From Maridesulfovibrio sp. (GTDB lineage Bacteria > Desulfobacterota > Desulfovibrionia > Desulfovibrionales > Desulfovibrionaceae), in assembly GCF_963678865.1 (NCBI RefSeq), contig NZ_OY787459.1, forward strand, positions 1,392,501 through 1,456,500: 64,000 nt of DNA, read 5' to 3'. The notes beneath the pieces were generated by a model. That model did not search any database. It worked only from the letters and a program-made list of their open reading frames with translations, and was not told the origin of the DNA. Below, piece after piece: positions 7,927 through 16,292 of the stretch. A program made the translations under genes and the position numbers. Every line of letters begins with the position of its first letter. The first letter of the stretch is position 1.

Positions 7927-8922
7927 TTAGAACTTGAAGCCGATCAATTCTCTGATCTCTTCCATATTCTCTTTGGCTTTAACCTGTGCCTTGGCTGTTC
8001 CTTCGTGGAGAATGTCCCAGACAAGCTGCGGATTCTCATCCAAATGGCGACGCCGTTCCTGCATGGGCTCAAGGAATTTGGACAGATTCTTGGCCAGCAG
8101 CTTCTTGCATTCAACACAGCCGCGACTGGCGTTGCGGCAGCCTTCCTCAATCTCAGCACAAGTTTCTGCATCGGTAAGCAGTTTATGGTAGGGATAAAGG
8201 TTGCAAACTTCAGGATCACCCGGATCTGACTTTCTGAGCCTATTCTTGTCAGTAAGCATGGACATGACTTTGGGCTGCACTTCATCCATGGGTTCACCGA
8301 GAAAAATGCCGTTATTATAACTCTTGGACATTTTGCGGCCGTCCAGTCCGGGCAGCTTTGCATCCTCGGTGAGCATAGCATTGGGTTCTGGGAAATATTC
8401 ACCGTTCAAATGGTTGAAACGGCGGGCGATTTCACGGGTCAGTTCCAGATGCGGCAACTGATCCTGTCCCACGGGAACAAGCGAAGGCTTATACATAAGG
8501 ATGTCGGAAGCCATAAGCACAGGGTAGCCGAGAAAACCGTAAGTATTCAATTCCTTCTGGACCAGTTCCTGCTTGATTTCCTTGTAAGTGGGGTTTCTTT
8601 CCAGCCAGCCCAGCGGGGTCAGCATGGAAAGGATCAGGTGCAGCTCAATGTGCTCCTTAACCTGTGACTGGTGAAAAATAACACATTTTTCAGGATCAAG
8701 CCCTGCAGCAATCCAGTCTTTAACCAGCTCAGGTACAAAGCCGGAAATTTTACGGGGATCGGAATACTCACTGGTCATGGCGTGCCAGTCGGCAACAAAG
8801 AAATAACATTCGTGGTCTTCCTGAATCCTGACCCAGTTGACCAGAACACCGAAATAGTGCCCCAGATGCAACCTTCCGGTGGGCCTCATGCCCGAAACTA
8901 TGCGATTGTTTGTCTTGCTCAT
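7927..8922 (-). CDS. trpS: Tryptophanyl-tRNA synthetase
   Basis: 331 residues, the usual length of a class I bacterial TrpRS. It charges tRNA-Trp using ATP. The HIGH-type motif appears as PTGRLHLGHYFG (about residues 14-25) and KMSKS is at 197-201. The KMSKS loop is preceded by the LPGLDGR segment usual for the family. It lies 27 bases downstream of the site-2 protease gene, itself just downstream of tRNA-Trp, all on the minus strand. No strong ribosome site precedes the ATG, so it may depend on coupling. It ends at a bidirectional terminator. Confidence 0.97.
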   Translation of the reverse strand: MSKTNNRIVSGMRPTGRLHLGHYFGVLVNWVRIQEDHECYFFVADWHAMTSEYSDPRKISGFVPELVKDWIAAGLDPEKCVIFHQSQVKEHIELHLILSMLTPLGWLERNPTYKEIKQELVQKELNTYGFLGYPVLMASDILMYKPSLVPVGQDQLPHLELTREIARRFNHLNGEYFPEPNAMLTEDAKLPGLDGRKMSKSYNNGIFLGEPMDEVQPKVMSMLTDKNRLRKSDPGDPEVCNLYPYHKLLTDAETCAEIEEGCRNASRGCVECKKLLAKNLSKFLEPMQERRRHLDENPQLVWDILHEGTAKAQVKAKENMEEIRELIGFKF

Positions 8923-8949
8923 TTTAAAAATCTTGTATGCTTGGCGGTT

Positions 8950-9588
8950 CTAATGAACCAGAAAATTATAGAAAAAACCCATAGCCGGACTGATTATCCT
9001 GCCGAGCAGTCCGAGCATTGCCAGCAGGATCACGATAACGAATCCGTACCGGAACGACATAAACTTGAACGCGGTCTCGCGGGGCAGAAATCCGGCTATA
9101 ATCTTACTGCCGTCCAGTGGCGGAATAGGCAGCAGATTAAAAAAACATAAAGCCAGATTGATGATAACCCCAGCATTGGCGATCATCACCGAAGGCTCAA
9201 GAACCTTGAGCATCAGCGGCGACAGGGAATTCACATCAAGTGAAAGAATCACCTTTACGACAATTGAGAACATTACCGCAAGTGCCATGTTTGCCGCCGG
9301 ACCTGCCAAAGCGACAATCATCATATCCCGTTGCGGGTTTTTGAAGTACATGGGATTGACCGGAACAGGCTTGGCCCAGCCGATCATACGGGTCAGCACC
9401 AGAGCTAAGGTTCCCAGAGGGTCAAGATGCTTTATGGGATTCAAGGTAAGGCGCCCGGCTTGTTTAGCCGTGGGATCGCCCAGAAGATATGCGGCAAAGC
9501 CGTGCGAGGCTTCATGGCAGGTGATTGCCAGCAGAAAAGGTAAGGCAAGAATGCTTATTTCTTTGATTGTATTGGCGATGTCGAACAT
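8950..9588 (-). CDS. Site-2 protease family (M50) membrane metalloprotease
   Basis: 212 residues from ATG 9588; the open frame extends upstream into the tRNA gene, which rules out a longer start. A zinc-binding HEASH motif (H25, E26, H29) lies in the first membrane segment, and the second zinc ligand motif appears as NLLPIPPLDGS near residue 165. Multiple hydrophobic segments match the compact S2P group that lacks a PDZ domain. Such proteases cut membrane helices during regulated proteolysis or clear remnant peptides; the substrate here is unknown. It lies between tRNA-Trp and trpS. Confidence 0.88.
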   Translation of the reverse strand: MFDIANTIKEISILALPFLLAITCHEASHGFAAYLLGDPTAKQAGRLTLNPIKHLDPLGTLALVLTRMIGWAKPVPVNPMYFKNPQRDMMIVALAGPAANMALAVMFSIVVKVILSLDVNSLSPLMLKVLEPSVMIANAGVIINLALCFFNLLPIPPLDGSKIIAGFLPRETAFKFMSFRYGFVIVILLAMLGLLGRIISPAMGFFYNFLVH

Positions 9589-9624
9589 GGATTGTGAGCT
9601 TGTTCGCTTTTTAGAAGTGATAAA

Positions 9625-9701
9625 TGGCAGGCCAGGAGGGATTCGAACCCCCAGCATTCGGTTTTGGAGACCGACGTTCTAGCCGTTGGAACTACTGGCC
9701 T
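9625..9701 (-). tRNA. tRNA-Trp (CCA anticodon)
   Basis: Read on the minus strand the sequence begins AGGCCAG and ends CTGGCCT-G-CCA, a 7-bp acceptor stem with an encoded CCA tail. The anticodon arm is TCGGT-CTCCAAA-ACCGA, giving anticodon CCA. The T arm contains GGTTCGAATCC. It ends 36 bases upstream of the site-2 protease start, in the same direction as trpS. Confidence 0.97.
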
Positions 9702-9781
9702 GCATTTATTGGCTTGAGACATCTACGCCGTCAAAGCCAAGCGGGTTCTAGCACCGTCATTGGGCTTTGGCAAGTAAAAAA

Positions 9782-9803
9782 GGAGTCTATTTTCATAGAC
9801 TCC
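9782..9803 (-). terminator. Terminator of the receiver-protein gene
   Basis: GGAGTCTAT/ATAGACTCC nine-bp stem with a four-base loop, followed on the minus strand by TTTTTT. It lies 53 bases after the end of the receiver gene and before tRNA-Trp. Confidence 0.85.
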
Positions 9804-9856
9804 TCAAAAAAGTTTAATTATTTTGCTGATCAGTCAACAAGAGACAGATACAGATA

Positions 9857-10216
9857 TCAGCTTAAGGCCTGCTTCACCTTTTCCTTCAGTTCGCTTAAAT
9901 CAACTGATTTCACTACGTAATGATCTGCCGCAACGGACTTCATATCGTGCTTGAAGCTGTCATACGCTGTACTGAGAATAACCGGCAGGTTCTGATCTTT
10001 CTGCCTGATCTCCTGCAGGAGGTCGAGTCCTGACCGATTGATACCAAGCTTGATATCAAGGACAACCAAATCCGGGTTTTCCCGCCCAATGACCAAAAGG
10101 ATATCTTCAGAACCGTCAGAGGTGGCCACTTTGTAGCCACCGGCTTCCAGCTCTTCCCTGTAGAGCATCCGTATATGTTTTTCGTCGTCAACGACTAAAA
10201 TTGTCTTCTGAGCCAT
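9857..10216 (-). CDS. Stand-alone response-regulator receiver protein
   Basis: 119 residues, a single CheY-like receiver with no output domain. The acidic pair is D10-D11, the phospho-acceptor is Asp54 (LVVLDIK), the conserved Thr/Ser is in LSTAYDS, and the conserved Lys is in YVVKSVD. The ATG at 10216 has AAGGAG six bases upstream; a TTG two codons earlier directly abuts this site and is less likely. It is monocistronic, with its own promoter and terminator. Possible partners include the hybrid kinase or HPt protein in this window, but nothing in the sequence ties them together. Confidence 0.92.
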   Translation of the reverse strand: MAQKTILVVDDEKHIRMLYREELEAGGYKVATSDGSEDILLVIGRENPDLVVLDIKLGINRSGLDLLQEIRQKDQNLPVILSTAYDSFKHDMKSVAADHYVVKSVDLSELKEKVKQALS

Positions 10217-10251
10217 ATGCAACTCCTTGAAAGTCGTTTTTCATTAGTACC

Positions 10252-10281
10252 AGTTTAGTTCAATATTCAAGTTCGGGTCAA
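10252..10281 (-). promoter_or_regulatory. Probable promoter of the receiver gene
   Basis: On the minus strand TTGACC (10281-10276), an 18-base spacer, then TAAACT (10257-10252), about 36 bases upstream of the start codon. Confidence 0.45.
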
Positions 10282-10533
10282 CATTAATAGACTTTTTTTT
10301 AAATCCCGCTAAAACGCTCATTGCGGAATTCCAATCCATACCTTAATCCTAACACAAAATAACAGTGTTTTTCCGTTCTGGCTGCATTTTTTTCCATTTT
10401 TCCCCGATTGTAACCTGTAAGACAAAAATTCTTTCTCTCACAGGTAGGAAAAGCTTGCTGAAATCAAACTTACAAGCTAAATCCCAAAGCCTCGGACACC
10501 ATCTTAATATAATAAACAAAAAGGAGTCTGCCC
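10282..10533. other. Intergenic region between divergent receiver and ttuB-like genes
   Basis: AT-rich and without a credible gene. A weak plus-strand promoter-like pair TTGCTG (10455-10460), 17 bases, TAAATC (10478-10483) could drive the sulfur-carrier-like gene. ACCTGT (10413-10418) and ACAGGT (10440-10445) form a spaced inverted repeat of unknown meaning. Confidence 0.35.
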
Positions 10534-10731
10534 ATGGTAATCGTCAAAATTGAACCGGAAGGCAAGACAGTAGAATATACAAAACTCAATACCGTCCTGC
10601 AATTACTCAACAAGCAGGGGCTGCATCACACAGATGCACTGGTCATCCGCAACGGTGAACTGCTCACACCTGATGAACGGATCTATCAGGGTGACGAACT
10701 GGAACTCAGAAAAGTAATTTCAGTAGGTTAA
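10534..10731 (+). CDS. MoaD/ThiS-fold sulfur-carrier-like protein (TtuB-like)
   Basis: 65 residues with the length and beta-grasp pattern of small sulfur carriers: VIVKIEPEG strand pair, helix LNTVLQLLNKQG, then VIRNGELL and the YQGDELELRKVISVG end. A strong AAGGAG lies eight bases before the ATG. It is followed after 4 bases by a TtuA-type thiolase, matching TtuB-TtuA pairing for tRNA thiolation. The known activated carriers end in Gly-Gly, which is adenylated and thiocarboxylated; this one ends Val-Gly. Either a single terminal Gly suffices, or the protein no longer carries sulfur. Domain assignment is good, function inferred from the neighbour. Confidence 0.78.
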   Translation: MVIVKIEPEGKTVEYTKLNTVLQLLNKQGLHHTDALVIRNGELLTPDERIYQGDELELRKVISVG

Positions 10732-10735
10732 TCAT

Positions 10736-11674
10736 ATGAAATGCAAGGTATGCAAAGCCAAGGCGGTTGTTTCGCTGCCCAGTCATAATGCCGCGTTCTG
10801 CAAAGAACATTTCAATACTTTTTTCATGCGTCAGGTTGCGCAGGGCATCAAGCACCGCAAACTTCTTGAGCGCGATGACAAAGTACTGGTCGCTCTTTCC
10901 GGGGGCAAAGATTCCCTCGGCCTCATGTTTGCGCTTGCAGAGTTGGGCTACGATGTAACCGGCCTGCACATTGATCTGGGAATTTTCGAATCATCCATCA
11001 AGGCCCGCTCTGTTGTGGAGGACTTCTGCAAAGACAAAGGCTACCCGCTGCGGGTAGTTGAGCTTGAAAAAGAAGGCGTTCCAATGCCGCTGATCAAAAA
11101 GCATATCCGCCGGCCCATTTGCGCCATCTGCGGAAAATTCAAACGCCACTACTTCAACAAAGTCGCCATTGAAGAAGGATACACCGCCCTTGCAACAGGA
11201 CATAATCTTGATGATGAAGTTGCCCGGCTCTTCGCCAACACACTGCGCTGGGATCAGGGATATCTTTCCGATCAAGGCCCGTTGCTTCCTGCGGAAAACG
11301 GATTTGCCAAGAAAATAAAGCCTCTTTTCCGGGTTACTGAGTACGAAAGCGCGGTATTCTCATTTCTGGCTGACATTCCCTACCACCACCTGCCATGTCC
11401 TTACAGCTCCGGAGCCAGCTTCACCGGGCACAAGATGCTCTGGCGGGATATGGAATTGCGCAGCCCCGGCACAAAGAGAGCTTTTTACAAAGGTTTCCTT
11501 GATCGAGGCCAGCCGGCTTTCGCCGCTCTTGAGCAGAATGAAAAGGATTTTGCAATCAACCCCTGCACGGAATGCGGATATCCCACTTCCGCTGGAGTCT
11601 GCAGTATCTGCCGACTCAAACGTCAATTGCAGGAATCAATAGAACAGGAAACCATAAACACAGAAAAGGCATGA
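10736..11674 (+). CDS. ttuA: TtuA-type tRNA 2-thiolation enzyme (TIGR00269 family)
   Basis: 312 residues, adenine-nucleotide alpha-hydrolase fold. An N-terminal zinc site is formed by C3, C6, C22 and H25. The PP-loop SGGKDS is at 55-60. C129, C132 and C221 (PICAICG, LPCPYSS) match the three cysteines that hold the [4Fe-4S] cluster in Thermus TtuA. A C-terminal zinc finger, CTECGYPTSAGVCSIC, completes the architecture. The Thermus enzyme makes 2-thio-ribothymidine at position 54 of tRNA. TtcA (position 32) is the main alternative but lacks both zinc fingers in this form. The upstream carrier-like gene and the glycosyltransferase (4-base overlap) are probably in the same transcript. Confidence 0.88.
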   Translation: MKCKVCKAKAVVSLPSHNAAFCKEHFNTFFMRQVAQGIKHRKLLERDDKVLVALSGGKDSLGLMFALAELGYDVTGLHIDLGIFESSIKARSVVEDFCKDKGYPLRVVELEKEGVPMPLIKKHIRRPICAICGKFKRHYFNKVAIEEGYTALATGHNLDDEVARLFANTLRWDQGYLSDQGPLLPAENGFAKKIKPLFRVTEYESAVFSFLADIPYHHLPCPYSSGASFTGHKMLWRDMELRSPGTKRAFYKGFLDRGQPAFAALEQNEKDFAINPCTECGYPTSAGVCSICRLKRQLQESIEQETINTEKA

Positions 11675-12690
11675 GCACCCCCAAGGTTTCAGTAACAATG
11701 CCCTGCTATAATTGCGGCTCCACAGTGGGAGAGGCAATTGAGAGCATCCTCAGCCAGACCTTCGAAGATCTCGAACTGGTGGCAGTGGATGACGGTTCTG
11801 CTGACAACACAGCAGAAGTACTGAAAAAATATGCTGCCCGCGATTCACGCATGAAACCTGTATTCCTTGGACATCAAGGAGTTGTTGGGGCAGCCAATGC
11901 CGCTATTGAAGCTGCTACAGGAAACTATGTCGCCCGCATGGATGCCGATGACATAGCCCTGCCCCGGCGCATTGAAAAACAAGCCGGGCTGCTGGACTGC
12001 GACCCGCAAACAGGGCTCACCGCCTGCCGGGTAGGGTTCGGCGGAGACAGGGAAAAAAACGGTGGCTATGCCCACTATGTTGATTGGATAAACACTCTGA
12101 TCGCTGCGGAAGATATCTCCCTGAACCGTTTTGTGGAATTCCCTTTTGCAAATCCATCCATCATGATGCGCCGTGAATTAATTGATGAACTCGGCCCGTT
12201 CCGGGACGGTGATTTCCCTGAAGATTACGAACTGGTACTGCGCTGGCTGGAAGCCGGGGTCAAGATGTGTAAGGTGGATGAAGAGCTGCTCATCTGGAAT
12301 GATCCTCCGGACCGTCTTTCCCGCAACCATCCTAAATACACAGTTGAAGCTTTCTACCGCATCAAGAGTAAATATCTTTTCCGCTGGCTGCAGAAACGAC
12401 TCGGTCCCAGTCCTGAAGTGGGGATAATAGGTTCCGGGAGAACATCCCGCAAACGATATCAGATACTTGAAAATCTTGGGGTGGAAACAGCTTTCTACGT
12501 GGATGTGGATCCGCGCAAGGTCGGCATGTTCATCCACGGCAAAAAAGTCCTGCATCGCAATGAGCTTCCGGCGGCGGGGGAAACATTCCTGCTGTCATAT
12601 GTAGCAAGCTGGGGTGCCCGGGAGGAAATTTCTGAAGTCCTGAATGCAAAAGGTTATGTGATGGGAAGGGATTATCTGCTGGTTTCTTAA
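11671..12690 (+). CDS. Family 2 glycosyltransferase with C-terminal Rossmann-like domain
   Basis: 339 residues from ATG 11671, overlapping the ttuA stop as ATGA; a longer frame would run inside ttuA. The N-terminal GT-A domain shows VTMPCYNCGSTVGEAIESI, VDDGSADNT and the metal-binding RMDADD. A central FPEDYELVLRWLEAG matches the acceptor-side acidic motif. From about residue 247, GIIGSGRTSRKRYQILE begins a small nucleotide-binding-like domain seen behind some glycosyltransferases. The sugar and acceptor are unknown. Its place behind tRNA-thiolation genes gives no functional hint. Confidence 0.85.
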   Translation: MSTPKVSVTMPCYNCGSTVGEAIESILSQTFEDLELVAVDDGSADNTAEVLKKYAARDSRMKPVFLGHQGVVGAANAAIEAATGNYVARMDADDIALPRRIEKQAGLLDCDPQTGLTACRVGFGGDREKNGGYAHYVDWINTLIAAEDISLNRFVEFPFANPSIMMRRELIDELGPFRDGDFPEDYELVLRWLEAGVKMCKVDEELLIWNDPPDRLSRNHPKYTVEAFYRIKSKYLFRWLQKRLGPSPEVGIIGSGRTSRKRYQILENLGVETAFYVDVDPRKVGMFIHGKKVLHRNELPAAGETFLLSYVASWGAREEISEVLNAKGYVMGRDYLLVS

Positions 12691-12727
12691 GGCACAGAAA
12701 GGCAGTAACTGCTTGATTTTTCATCAG

Positions 12728-12761
12728 GGGCGTATATGGGTCAGACAACTCATGTACGCCC
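12728..12761 (+). terminator. Terminator after the glycosyltransferase gene
   Basis: GGGCGTATATG/CATGTACGCCC stem (one G-T pair), 12-base loop, followed by TTTTT. It closes the ttuB-like/ttuA/glycosyltransferase transcript. Confidence 0.8.
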
Positions 12762-12896
12762 TTTTTATTTATTTCTGCATCATCTCCTGATTGTTTTTAT
12801 ATATCAGTTGGCAACACTACTCCCCACAGGTTATAAAGCATAAAGTAATCTACCATCCGGCTCTATCCACAAATACTTAAACGGGAGGTTCAGACA

Positions 12897-14162
12897 ATGA
12901 CTGGTAATCGATACGGTATAAAACAACTTGCGCTCTTTCTATGCGCCCTGATCCTATGCCTTGGCCTTGCTGTGTCAGCTAATGGAGCTTCACAAGCGGC
13001 GAGCTCCAAAGACACGACACAGCTTTTGCCGGTTGTGCAGGAATTCAAGGATCTGATCGAAAATGATGCCGAGCTGCTCATGCTTTTTACCCGGATGTTC
13101 GAGATGATTCCCGACAAGCCGAAATTCAAGAATGATCCGTCCGGCAATCCGCAAATACGCGACTACAAACAGATGTTGCAAAAATTAAGTGAAATTTCAC
13201 AACAGGCACCGGAATTCAATAAAACCGGGATGGTGGGATTTCCTATAAACTCAATTTTAAACTGGCCCATGGGGACCTCTGCCGGTACCAGCGCTTTCCT
13301 TGACAGCCGGGTTAATGCCCAGTTGAAAAAGGTACTTAATCAATGGGCAGTATTTCTGCAGTCCAAGGACTCACGCTACGTGCTCAGTAACGACCCCAAA
13401 AAAGGATGGTTTGGACGAGATGCCCGAAAAGCCATGCCGGGGTTTGAAAAAGATTTCATCTGCAACCCTGCGAAGCCGTATCACGGATTCACCTCATGGG
13501 ACGATTTCTTCACCCGAGAATTCCGGGAAGGACGCCGCCCCGTGGCTGCGCCGGACAATGATGCCGTAATCGCCAACGCCTGTGAATCAGCCCCGGTCAA
13601 TCTGGCAAAGAATGTTAAACTTAGAGATAAATTCTGGATAAAAGGGCAACCCTATTCACTCTACCACATGCTTGACGGCGATCCGCTGGCAGCAGAATTC
13701 GAAGGCGGAACCATCTATCAGGCCTTCCTGAGCGCACTCAGTTACCACCGCTGGCACAGCCCGGTCAGCGGCAGGATTGTAAAAACGAAACTCATCGACG
13801 GGTCTTATTATGCCCAGTCACCTACGGTTGGTTTTGATCCGGCCAGCCCCAACAATTCGCAAGGCTATATCACTCAGGTGGCTGCCAGAGCTCTGGTCTT
13901 CATTGAAGCGGACAACCCCGACATAGGGCTGATGGCAGTCATGTTTGTCGGCATGGCGGAAGTATCTTCCAACGAGCTGACTGTTTACGAAGGCCAGCAT
14001 GTGAACAAGGGGGATCAGTTAGGCATGTTCCACTTCGGCGGTTCAACACATGTGCTCATCTTCCGCCCCGGTGTAAATCTCGACTTCGACCTGCGCGGAC
14101 AGACTCCCGGACTTGATACAAAAAACATTCCGGTACGCTCCCGCATAGCCACCGTCCGCTAA
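12897..14162 (+). CDS. Secreted phosphatidylserine-decarboxylase-like protein
   Basis: 421 residues with a clear N-terminal signal peptide (hydrophobic core about residues 11-28, cleavage near ANGAS), which ordinary Psd enzymes lack. A PSDC-type domain (NQWAVFLQ, GFTSWDDFFTREFR) precedes the catalytic domain. The catalytic domain has YHRWHSPVSGRI and the self-cleavage motif FGGST with Ser383, the site where PSD proenzymes split and form the pyruvoyl group. The intact motif suggests autoprocessing. Substrate may be phosphatidylserine or another amino-acid-type compound; secreted members of this group are little studied. GGGAGG is eight bases before the ATG, and the gene stands alone. Confidence 0.85.
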   Translation: MTGNRYGIKQLALFLCALILCLGLAVSANGASQAASSKDTTQLLPVVQEFKDLIENDAELLMLFTRMFEMIPDKPKFKNDPSGNPQIRDYKQMLQKLSEISQQAPEFNKTGMVGFPINSILNWPMGTSAGTSAFLDSRVNAQLKKVLNQWAVFLQSKDSRYVLSNDPKKGWFGRDARKAMPGFEKDFICNPAKPYHGFTSWDDFFTREFREGRRPVAAPDNDAVIANACESAPVNLAKNVKLRDKFWIKGQPYSLYHMLDGDPLAAEFEGGTIYQAFLSALSYHRWHSPVSGRIVKTKLIDGSYYAQSPTVGFDPASPNNSQGYITQVAARALVFIEADNPDIGLMAVMFVGMAEVSSNELTVYEGQHVNKGDQLGMFHFGGSTHVLIFRPGVNLDFDLRGQTPGLDTKNIPVRSRIATVR

Positions 14163-14195
14163 CCTATTAAAAAGAACTCAGTCTTACTTCAAACT

Positions 14196-14221
14196 AAGCC
14201 CGGTGCATTTGTGCCGGGCTT
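14196..14221. terminator. Terminator shared by the PSD-like gene and the pab operon
   Basis: AAGCCCGG/CCGGGCTT stem around a GTGCATTTGT-like loop, between two converging genes. Confidence 0.7.
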
Positions 14222-14244
14222 AATCATTGTATCTGGATTCATAA

Positions 14245-15006
14245 TCAACCCAGCACAAACTGACTAACCATGGCGGCGTTAACAAAATCGACCTCAAATT
14301 CCACCTCACCAACAGCTGTAACCGGAATCATACCACCCAAGGAATTAAGGGCGTACACATGATCAAATTGCCCGATATGCGCCAGATGAATTTCTGCTGC
14401 TTCAATTTCAATATACCGCTCCGCTACTTTCTGGGCAGTACCCGGAAGCTTGTACTCGGTACGGGGTTCGAAATATGTGTCCCCTTTTCTGAACAAGAGG
14501 GATGCGAATGAGGATTCCAACACATTTCCGGCAAAATCACGCAGGAGGGCATCGTCAAAACCGTCAGCCTGTGCATCCTGCCATGCGTTAACATAATCCA
14601 TGCGGTTAGTGGATTTATGGGCCATCAGCGGAGTTACGAAAATTTGCGGACATGGCTTTAATGACCAAGTGCGGTCCGGAATATATTCAAAAGGAACAGC
14701 ACAGATTATGGGCTGTGTTCGCCCCTGCTCCGCCGGATAGAAAATATTAACCCGTGCAAATGCATTATCCAATCCGTTTGCCGCTACAACTTCACTGATG
14801 ACAACTTCATAATCCAGAGGTTCTTCAGCTATGCCGAATTCGGCAAGACTTTTACGCGCCCGCTCAAGATGCAGATCAAGATGACATATTTTGCTGCCGT
14901 TCCAGCACAGGGTTTCAAAAAAACCGTACCCCGTCCTGAATGCAGGCTGGGCTAGATCAAGACGTACTTCATCTTCAATAAATTCGCCGTTTCTGAAATA
15001 GATCAT
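14245..15006 (-). CDS. pabC: Class IV aminotransferase, likely aminodeoxychorismate lyase
   Basis: 253 residues of the fold-type IV PLP family (BCAT/DAAT/ADCL). It begins with the typical FRNGEFIEDE and has FRTGYGFFETL, which carries the substrate-facing residues of this family. DALLRDFAGNVLESSFASLLFRKGD corresponds to the PLP-phosphate cup region. Being the last gene of a pabA-pabB-pabC unit, it most likely releases pyruvate from aminodeoxychorismate to give p-aminobenzoate for folate. The start overlaps the pabB stop by 4 bases. A D-amino-acid or branched-chain aminotransferase is the alternative, made less likely by context. Confidence 0.85.
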   Translation of the reverse strand: MIYFRNGEFIEDEVRLDLAQPAFRTGYGFFETLCWNGSKICHLDLHLERARKSLAEFGIAEEPLDYEVVISEVVAANGLDNAFARVNIFYPAEQGRTQPIICAVPFEYIPDRTWSLKPCPQIFVTPLMAHKSTNRMDYVNAWQDAQADGFDDALLRDFAGNVLESSFASLLFRKGDTYFEPRTEYKLPGTAQKVAERYIEIEAAEIHLAHIGQFDHVYALNSLGGMIPVTAVGEVEFEVDFVNAAMVSQFVLG

Positions 15007-16292
15007 ACGGACTCCGGATCGAGGATTTTAGCTGCTTTAGCAATGGTTTCCATGTACTCCGCTTCGGGGTCGGAATCAATCACAATGCCGCTCCCGGCCC
15101 AGTAATCCAATTGCTGCGTGTCAGGATCATAAACAGCAGTCCTGATGGCAATGGAGGAGACCATATCCTGCGGACCATGAATGAGAACAATACTGCCGCA
15201 ATATGGCCCGCGCGCATGAGGTTCCAGCCTATCGATAAGTTCCATGGATCTTTTCTTGGGGCATCCGGTAATAGAGCCGCCGGGGAATGCATTCAGGAGC
15301 AGATCAATGCAATCACGCCCTTCTGCCAATTCACCGCGCACCCGGCTGAACATCTGCAACAGATTATCCACCGCAAACACGGACTTGTGATCCTCCACAA
15401 TTACCGACCCGTAACGGCAGTCTGCTGAAATGTCATTGCGGATCAAATCCACAATCATTGAAAGCTCGGAATCCTCTTTAACCGAATTTTGAAGCGAGCT
15501 GACCTGCTCTTGTGAATATTTCTCAAAAGCGAGTGTTCCCTTTATGGGTTCTGAAAGCACCCGTCCCTGCTCTACCCGCAAAAACAACTCCGGGGAGGTG
15601 GAAATGATTGTCTTCCCACCACTACGGAACAACGCATAATACGAAGCCGGGTAACGCTTATGCAGCGCGAAAAACCAGCATACAGGTTCAATGTCCCCAC
15701 CCGGCATGGTAAAGCGAGTGGTCAGATTAAGCTGGTAGGTCAAGCCGTCACGAATGTATTCTAGAGTACGGGCCACTCCGGCCTTATATCCCTGTTTATC
15801 CAAAGACATACAGATCTCTTCACTCGCGAAAGAAGGCAGTTCGACATCTGGAACAGGTCCGATTCCGCCGATCAATGCAGCAATGGATGACCGATAAGTT
15901 TTGTCGCAGGAAATCAATTTCAGGGAAGAATTACCACCGTCATGAATAAGCACAGCACGGTACTTCTTAAGGTGCAGCAGCGGAAATTCCACAGCCTTGC
16001 TGCTCCCCACTCCGCGCAACTCCTGCCCGAGTTCATAGGAAAGGTAACCGATGACCGGTCCCTCCCCGCTAAAACAGAATTCTTTCATTTTAGCGGGAAT
16101 CTCAGCACCGGAAACACCGGACTGGAGCACTAACTCATCCTGCGGTTCAATCCCCAGATAACTAAGGCTTGAATCAGGTAATTCCGGTGAGCCGAGCAGC
16201 ACATCTGCTTCCTGCCCATGCACAAAATGGAAAGCAATTTCCCGGAAACGCTCAAAACTACAGGAGTCCGAAATAATGAAGGGCGTATTCAA
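15003..16292 (-). CDS. pabB: Aminodeoxychorismate synthase component I
   Basis: 429 residues of the chorismate-binding family, a typical PabB length. The C-terminal half has the signature GSITGCPKKRSMELID, preceded by EDSELSMIVDLIRNDIS. TISTSPELFLRV and the substrate-binding PIKGTL are also present. With PabA glutaminase it aminates chorismate to 4-amino-4-deoxychorismate. Anthranilate synthase (TrpE) is related, but the neighbouring PabC-like gene and absence of trp genes favour folate. It overlaps pabA by 35 bases and pabC by 4, so expression is tightly coupled. Confidence 0.9.
   Translation of the reverse strand: MNTPFIISDSCSFERFREIAFHFVHGQEADVLLGSPELPDSSLSYLGIEPQDELVLQSGVSGAEIPAKMKEFCFSGEGPVIGYLSYELGQELRGVGSSKAVEFPLLHLKKYRAVLIHDGGNSSLKLISCDKTYRSSIAALIGGIGPVPDVELPSFASEEICMSLDKQGYKAGVARTLEYIRDGLTYQLNLTTRFTMPGGDIEPVCWFFALHKRYPASYYALFRSGGKTIISTSPELFLRVEQGRVLSEPIKGTLAFEKYSQEQVSSLQNSVKEDSELSMIVDLIRNDISADCRYGSVIVEDHKSVFAVDNLLQMFSRVRGELAEGRDCIDLLLNAFPGGSITGCPKKRSMELIDRLEPHARGPYCGSIVLIHGPQDMVSSIAIRTAVYDPDTQQLDYWAGSGIVIDSDPEAEYMETIAKAAKILDPESV

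Noticed and set aside
9589..9657. Longer N-terminus for the site-2 protease
   Set aside because: The extension would be encoded by the tRNA-Trp gene and has no family support.
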